Assembly (NCBI GenBank): GCA_025175895.1 | Contig: CM045997.1 | Span: 101,542,479 to 101,606,478 of the forward strand | Length of the DNA: 64,000 bases | Direction: 5' to 3' | Origin: Wurfbainia villosa | Lineage: Eukaryota; Streptophyta; Magnoliopsida; Zingiberales; Zingiberaceae | In this document: one piece after another, positions 58,257 through 64,000 of the stretch | Layout: each line of letters opens with the position of its first letter | Position numbering within the stretch: the first letter of the stretch is position 1 | Translations under genes and position numbers: made by a program | Notes under the pieces: generated by a model | Database searches by the model: none | Told to the model about the DNA's origin: nothing | What the model saw: the letters and a program-made list of their open reading frames with translations, nothing else

Positions 58257-59236
58257 GTTTCCTGAAATAAATTCTACCTTATTTAGAATAATTCAACAAC
58301 TGGATTAATGATTAATTAGTCAAAAATTTGTATGAAAAATATTTTCAGGTTTTTTTGAAAGAAATTTGAAAGGGAATAAAAAAAAAAGAAACAATGATCT
58401 GGAAATTAATGACGACTGACGTGTATTGCCACGACCTTTTGTCTTGAAATGGTTTTGGTTGTTGTTGACACCGACAAGAAGTGTCAAAAAAAAAAAAAAA
58501 AGTAAAAATACGGCCGGAAAATAAGTCAAATTCTTTTGTCTGCATTGATTATCGGCGGCAGACGACACCGGATTTGGAATGCGTCGTTCTCGGTAGTTGA
58601 CTTTGTGTTAGTAGCCAATTGCTCGAGCCAACCAGGCCGGTAGGTCCACCTTGGACTTTGTATACGCCATGGTCTTCGCGATGACATCCCCTTCTCCGCT
58701 GCTTCACTACTTTCCATTTTTCATACTTTTGTCCACTTATACAACTAATACAAAATCTTGTTTGATTCGTTAACAATAATGATAGAGTCAACGCGCTGGC
58801 GCTGAAGGTGCAGCCGTTGATGCTAAACAAATAAGAGTTAAAAGAGCGAGCAAATTTATGATTTCGATCGGCCTAACTGGATCTTATCATATTTGGTTAC
58901 TTGCTCCATGGTTTCAGTTCTTAAATTCTCATAATAATTGATTGTTAAGTACACCAGTCGCAATATCAGTTAACTTAGCATTAATTAGGCGATAGGAATT
59001 CTTTACTTTATTTAATAATTCATATCCGATTATTTTTAGTTAGTATTAGATATTTAAACATTGACTTGACTAATTATGGGATGATAAACCCGATTCTATA
59101 CAAGCGAACAACGGACAACCTAATAGTTCAGCATCTTAAAATTCAATTCTATTTGCAGGAAATTTTTTTATAAATTCACTTAGTCGAGAATCGAACAAAG
59201 ATATTTTAAAATTCTATTGAGACTGTCGTCCTAATT
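58257..59236 (+). other. Upstream region of the bHLH gene, no gene seen
   Basis: AT-rich with a 17-A run near 58,487. The short minus-strand frames have no recognisable content. Presumed promoter region for the gene at 59,308. Confidence 0.6.
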
Positions 59237-59245
59237 TATATATAA
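59237..59245 (+). promoter_or_regulatory. TATA box of the bHLH gene
   Basis: TATATATAA lies 63 bases upstream of the start codon, leaving room for a short 5' UTR. Confidence 0.6.
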
Positions 59246-59307
59246 GTGCAAAAGATTGCCACATTCATATCAATTACAGTCTTATAGTCGTCTAACTCGT
59301 GAAGGCC

Positions 59308-59531
59308 ATGGCCGAGGAACTCATCGCTAGCAGCGGCGTGGGGAGCTGGTGTTCCAACTGCAGTATCGATGGTTTCATGATCTCTGCGCCGGTTTCGTGC
59401 TCGGGGCAGTACACCAACACTAACAATGTCAATGGAGCCTTATGGAACTCAGCTTCCCTTGACACTTCCGACGAAGCCCTTCTCTCCGGCTCCATGCTTG
59501 CTGCATTCGACTTCTCCATACCTGCACAATA
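59308..59531 (+). CDS. bHLH gene exon 1
   Basis: Encodes MAEELIASSGVGSWCSNCSI to FDFSIPAQ and the first two bases of a Tyr codon (TA|T). The donor is GTGGGT. Reading past the donor would give an immediate TAG, which supports splicing here. Confidence 0.88.
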
Positions 59532-60579
59532 GTGGGTGGCCTAGCATGTTTTCTTCCTTTGGATAAAAGGTTTAGTCAGCTTTAAATATGAATTTAATTC
59601 ATTAATTTTTCAGTGGTTGTAGTGAGACTTACCTCCATGACTTGGAACAAGGGGATACTAGTCCCAGTTTTCAAGCTCCGCAAGTTTCACAATTCGAAAC
59701 TGATCAAAGCACTGTGAAATGGGATGGTTCTAATCAAATCTTATTTCAAGAAGACTTCACATTGCCAGAGGTCGACGGGGAACTGCAGCCAGTTGACATC
59801 AGCAGGTGCATGGTTTCAGTGACAAAGGTTTGTGGTGAGACTGAATCAACATTCAAGAAGCCTAGAATTGAGACACCATCACCAATGCCAACATTCAAGG
59901 TAATTAATAGCAGTTTTACTGCCATAAATGAATGGAATATTGGCAAGATAATATAGATCTATATGTATCCTTGTCATTTTAATAGGTTAGGAAAGAGAAG
60001 CTGGGCGATAGAATCACGGCGCTTCAGCAATTGGTCTCACCTTTCGGAAAGGTGGAGCAAAATTAAATCTGTTGTTGTGGTGCTTAATGCAGTTCTAGAT
60101 TTTTTTTTTATATATTTTTGAAATCCATTTCCTCTCATCGAGTGATTAATTAATCTAAATTAGCTTTTACAGACCGACACTGCATCAGTCCTTCATGAAG
60201 CAATCGATTACATAAAGTTCCTTCACGATCAAGTCCGGGTGAGTTGCAGTTTGTCTATCATCATCAGGCGGATGTAAACTTTTACTTCCAGCTTCTAATC
60301 AAAAATAAAATCTCAGGTTTTGAGTGCTCCAAACTCAAGGAATTGCCGTCACATCCGACAAAATAATGTAAGACATGAATAGCTTAAATTATTGCAGGAA
60401 TTGCCTTGAAAATTTTATCTTTCATTAATTGTGTTGCTGTCGTGTGTATGCAGGAAGACCTTACTAGCCTAGGGCTATGCCTCGTTCCAGTTTCAAATAC
60501 ATTTGCTGTTGTTAGAGCCACCGAAAGCGATTTATGGAATTCATTTCATGGAGGAATGTGGTCTACTGGTGACGAATGA
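59308..60579 (+). CDS. bHLH transcription factor, bHLH112/bHLH68-like (6 exons, 272 aa)
   Basis: Exons 59,308-59,531, 59,614-59,899, 59,986-60,051, 60,173-60,238, 60,317-60,367 and 60,454-60,579 join in phase (819 bases). The start MAEELIASSGVGSW is the first ATG after the TATA box and fits the MAEE- opening of relatives. KKPRIETPSPMPTFK leads into the helix-loop-helix VRKEKLGDRITALQQLVSPF, then GKTDTASVLHEAIDYIKFLH and DQVRVLSAP. The C-terminus has EDLTSLGLCLVPVSNT, a subgroup hallmark. The basic region lacks the usual His-Glu-Arg E-box contacts, as in this subfamily, where GCG-box or other sites are reported for bHLH112. A nuclear, probably dimeric regulator; relatives act in stress and root development. 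The exact orthologue cannot be named from sequence alone. Confidence 0.93.
59614..59899 (+). CDS. bHLH gene exon 2
   Basis: After 'tttttcag' it reads (Y)GCSETYLHDLEQGDTSPSFQ to KKPRIETPSPMPTFK, with donor GTAATT. Confidence 0.92.
59986..60051 (+). CDS. bHLH gene exon 3 (helix 1)
   Basis: 22 codons: VRKEKLGDRITALQQLVSPF plus GK. A 66-bp exon size is typical of plant bHLH domains. Confidence 0.95.
60173..60238 (+). CDS. bHLH gene exon 4 (helix 2)
   Basis: 22 codons: TDTASVLHEAIDYIKFLHDQ plus VR, with donor GTGAGT. Confidence 0.95.
60317..60367 (+). CDS. bHLH gene exon 5
   Basis: 17 codons: VLSAPNSRNCRHIRQNN, between 'atctcag' and GTAAGA. Confidence 0.9.
60454..60579 (+). CDS. bHLH gene terminal exon
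   Basis: After 'gtatgcag' it reads EDLTSLGLCLVPVSNTFAVV to GGMWSTGDE and TGA. Confidence 0.93.
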   Translation, partial: EDLTSLGLCLVPVSNTFAVVRATESDLWNSFHGGMWSTGDE

Positions 60580-60728
60580 ATTATGATCCTCTGCCGTTAT
60601 TGTTAATACTATTCCCAGCATACAAAGAAATGGTTGAGGAATGATGGCGGTCCATGATAACTATATAATTCTAGGAATGAATTTTGAAAGAACAATACAA
60701 AGTGTTCTTTAATATTTTGGTTAGTATA

Positions 60729-60734
60729 AATAAA
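60729..60734 (+). terminator. Poly(A) signal of the bHLH gene
   Basis: AATAAA, 150 bases after the stop codon, in an AT-rich stretch. Confidence 0.5.
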
Positions 60735-61399
60735 CAATTGTACGTTGTGGCTAAACTATTAACAACCAGCTGGTGCCCCAAATAGGTCAGGTTTGCCAGA
60801 ACAAGCAAGATTTATCCTTTCCGTCAGTATACATTTGTAAGTCAGCTATATCATTGGTTGCAGCACGTGTCTTTCCTCCTCAAGTTGTCTGATTGCTACC
60901 TCAGAAACTGAGAGATACATGAACTACTCAGCTGAAGCAGATAAAATTCCTGACCATCAAAATATTAAATAGAATTCCTGTCAATCCTCACTAAAGTACC
61001 TGAGCTCCATCTGTCGAGTCAAAAATCATGCATTTTGGATCAGTTCTTTCCCAGCTTGACACTAGATAACTGTCCATTTTGAAAAAACTACTGCAGTCAA
61101 CAGATTAATCCTTGTCTGTTTATTTTCTAGCTAGTTGCTGCTACCATTTACACAACAGTGCCTAGTTATATAGATTAATGTCACTGATACTAAGACCTCC
61201 ATACTCAACTAATAAAGTAAATTTATCTCAACTTGTCAAATGTATCCCATGCCTTTCCTCTGAGTCACTTCTTTGGCACCGAAACTTCTTCCTCAGCTTG
61301 TCTATAAATGAAAATTACGAATTGTGGAAGCAATAAACTCTAGCTAGGTATACTACAGATAGCTCAAAAGATCAAAAATCTATTGGTGAAGCTTTACCA
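60735..61399 (+). other. Intergenic, no gene seen
   Basis: No coding or repeat structure could be supported in this stretch. Confidence 0.6.
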
Positions 61400-62131
61400 C
61401 CTGATATGGTAGAGGTAAATGGGGTCCACGTGGTAAGGGCTGGACCGTATCAATATGGAGACACGTTAGATGACAACTTCTGGAAGAGCTCAATCCAAAA
61501 GCTCAGCCCATATTAGCAGGTGGAAGTATTGCACCCATATGGGGAAGACGAGGCATGTGCGGGGAGTAGACAAGAGTGAATATGGCGGTAGCATATATGA
61601 ATGGATGTGGAGTGTGCAAGCATTAACAGACGCAGACAGAAAGGAATGCATGGGAAAAACGAGGCGTGTGTGGTGGAAATTCCGACCGATCACTCTCAGG
61701 CTCCCAGCTGGTTTGTATAAAAGGATACCACGAGAAATAGAAGAGAGGTTTGAACTAAGAAACTACTGCTACATCTTTATTCTTATACTACTCTCTCTTT
61801 TTTTTCTCTTCGAAAAAAATTAACTTGAATATCGAAGGAACTTCACTAAAATCTCTCTTAGATCTCTCTTAACTCTCCTTATTACTTACTGATTAACTTA
61901 ATCATATGGTGGGAACTCTCCTACTGGATTAGACTTTTGCTAATACAACCGATCAGATTAGCTGTCGATCCGCTAAAGAAGCACTTTGTGGCTACCTGAC
62001 TTGAAGCCGACCTGTTGGTGGAGATTGGCTTAGCCAACTTGTCCACGAAAAGCTACTTACACAACCCACCGGTTGAAGCCTGTTTAGAGTTTCAAAAGAT
62101 CAAACCCATACACAAATCTCAAACTGGAACA
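61400..62131 (+). repeat. Tat-like Ty3/gypsy LTR (approximate start)
   Basis: A TATA box (TATAAAA, 61,716-61,722) is followed by a C/T-rich leader and an end GGAACA. It sits directly before a PBS-like 'ttttgacgttgtctatgaa' (62,132-62,150), a mutated form of the TTTGGCGCCGTCTGTGGGAA start of Tat elements. The left end is near a TGATATGGTAG. Confidence 0.65.
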
Positions 62132-62439
62132 TTTTGACGTTGTCTATGAAAAATGAACTAAGACGTTAAGCTGGGAGACACCAAAAGAAGTCAAAGAGAG
62201 CAAGGTTCGACATATGAAGATAGAGAATGTAACATGTTCTTGGACTCAGGAGTCCCTGCTTGGATGGTAGAAAACCTTAATAGAAGATGACATTCATTGC
62301 AGAAGTACTTCTTTGATGATTCTAACCACACACACACTCAAATCCGCAAAACTGCTTTGGTGGGGGGTGGTTGAATGTTAACTTAGTCTGAGGAGCAATC
62401 ATAGGAACCTATCACCCATGATCCCCCAGGGGAGGACCA

Positions 62440-63020
62440 TGTGAAGATACCAAAAGAAAAGAAGATGCTGACAACTCGACATGACATCTCATTCTTTGAA
62501 GGTGTCCTCACTAAAGAGTTGTCGAGTCATTTCTGGCCCCTTTATATCAAAAATATACTAGAGCTTTTGATCTTGAGGACCATCTATGTTTCTTTGAGAA
62601 TGCTTTCGTCTTACACGAGCACACTAATGGGGTAAAGTGTTGGGTCTTCTCGATGACTTTGGTTGAGCCATCACAATGATCATTCAGCTGACTAAAGCAA
62701 GGGTCTATTGGCTCTTTTGAAGAATTTAGTGCCCAGTTTCTGCACCATTTTTCCAACAACAAACGCTACCACAAAACTCCCCTTAGTCTTTCGATGATGC
62801 AATGTGGCTAGGAAACCTTTTGGTAGTACATCTAGTGCTTCAACTAGGTGGCCTTGGAAGTGCCTTTAGCTACCCCTGAGATCTTTATGAGTGCATTTTC
62901 TTAGAGACTATTAGAGGGAGACTTCTTTCAATCGTTAGTGAAAAAAAGGCTCCGATGAATTATGATGACCTCCTAAGTAGGGCGAATTAATATATAAATG
63001 TGGATGAAACCCAGAGAGTG
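62440..63020 (+). pseudogene. Tat-like gag remnant
   Basis: Broken + frames read DISFFEGVLTKELSSHFWPL, then VLGLLDDFG, AITMIIQLTKARVYWLF and later FLETIRGRLLSIVSEKKAPM, then NYDDLLSRA and YINVDE. These match the plant retrotransposon gag order (F...I....LP..F..P, ...GPA..WF..L, ...L...L.RAQ.YINAEE). It starts ~300 bases after the PBS-like site. Confidence 0.7.
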
Positions 63021-63199
63021 AGGAAGAAAGATCTTGACCTGGCAGGTCCTAGGATGATTTAACTCAAGAGGAGGATCCCTCACCCAACCTCTCAGAGTGA
63101 AGTCTCAAGGTCATTCCTCAACTATACACAAGGGGAACCGATAATGGAGAAGACTAGATAGTATTAGAGGAGGAGTGCTTGTGATGAAACCTAAGGGCT

Positions 63200-64000
63200 A
63201 TGTAAGGAGGCCCCTGATACACGCGAACGCAACCTCAAATCTTACGACAGGAACCGTTAAGGACTCGAAGCGTGCGCTCGCGCTCAATGCCCGTAAGTGC
63301 ACGGATGTCGTCAAGTAATAAATATATTATCGATCCGACAGAAACTAAGATTCGAGTACCGATTGATCAGTGAAACTTGATGCTCGGAGTTAAGTTCTAA
63401 GGGTTGTGGTTGCAAGGTTGACGGTGGTCCTAACTCAAATACGGTGTCACATAGAGGAAGTGAAGGTTGATTCGAGATTCAAAAAGGGATTCTAAGACTT
63501 CAGTTTCACTTGTGTGTCATTGAACATACTATCAGTTAAATGTTGATTGGTTCTCTAATTATGGTCTTGTGGAAGGGACATCATGCCCTTTTCCGATGAG
63601 CTTTCACTTCTACCGGGAACTCTACCTATGCCTAACTAGGCCGACCCTTTCGTTAGGATATGATAGATGGTACGAGGATGCCAAATCAATCCCTATGAAG
63701 AGTTGGAACGTGTCTCGTTCCCTACTCCTTCATACCCTTCTACCTACGGTTACTTGAGATGAGGACAACCATTAGGTTTCTTCTTAGTTCTCCTAAATCT
63801 TTGATACAAGGACTGCCACCCCTTGTATCGACTGTGCACAATAGACAGAAAATCAAAACACAATCTTTATCAAATCAAACCAACATAAACTGCAAATAAG
63901 AATCCATAAACAGAATTAACATTCGACTAGCATGTTCTACGTTACACAAGTCACTCCCTAATCCTAGAATAAAAGATTCTACTCCATAGACAGAAAAGAA
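63200..64000 (+). other. Repeat-like sequence at the window edge, no gene seen
   Basis: The text 'gtaagtgcacggatgtcgtc' then 'aagtaataaa' is common in LTR-element non-coding parts, but no domain, LTR border or PBS was found before the window ends. Confidence 0.4.

Noticed and set aside
1..64000. CRISPR arrays, operons, ribosome-binding sites and phage or bacterial defence genes
   Set aside because: The window is plant nuclear DNA. The tandem arrays seen are minisatellites inside transposons, with no spacer pattern or cas genes.

Overview
The window is nuclear DNA from a flowering plant. The signs are split genes with GT-AG introns, tRNA-derived SINEs, PIF/Harbinger and CACTA transposon remains, and Ty1/copia and Ty3/gypsy LTR retroelements. 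A monocot is likely and Zingiberales possible, but this is only an impression from the repeat families. Two host genes can be supported with confidence, and almost everything else is mobile-element sequence, much of it nested and decayed.

Region 1 (1-20,208, + strand): the 3' part of a LIN/CERBERUS-type E3 ubiquitin ligase gene, whose U-box exon lies before the window. Fourteen exons join in perfect phase (988 codons including the stop) and encode an acidic linker, an armadillo-like helical region and a C-terminal WD40 domain. Two introns are swollen by transposons. The 8.45-kb intron (3,491-11,942) holds copia pol, a copia-type LTR and a minus-strand Ty3/gypsy relic. The 5.0-kb intron (13,965-18,968) holds a complete TRIM element with target-site duplications, two SINEs and a duplicated AT-rich block. 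The splice sites around all of this look intact.

Region 2 (about 20.2-45.5 kb): a repeat domain. In order it holds an Athila/Tat-like LTR with a gag start, copia LTR fragments in both orientations, a pol-less minus-strand SIRE-like element (25,811-31,656) with PBS, gag zinc knuckle and PPT, two Tat-type LTR blocks with antisense gag-like extra ORFs (31,657-42,072), a clean solo LTR (37,700-38,787), and the 3' part of a CACTA transposon (42,073 to about 45,510). Palindromic motifs of the CAGTCGACTG type recur in several unrelated elements here.

Region 3 (45,827-58,253): a 12.4-kb PIF/Harbinger-like transposon with TTA target duplications and GGGGGTGTTT termini. On the minus strand it carries a Myb/SANT-like ORF1 and a DDE transposase, both with stop codons. 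It is itself split by a 3.46-kb solo LTR (CTCCC duplications). Its left half contains two SINEs and a set of gene-like exons that may be captured host sequence.

Region 4 (59,237-60,734, + strand): a compact six-exon bHLH gene of the bHLH112/bHLH68 type (272 aa) with a TATA box and poly(A) signal. A decayed Tat-like LTR plus gag fragment (about 61.4-63.1 kb) and unassigned repeat-like sequence close the window.

Six SINE insertions are delimited by flanking duplications. Five share one tail and may be a single lineage-specific family. No complete autonomous retroelement, rRNA gene, functional tRNA gene or CRISPR array was seen.
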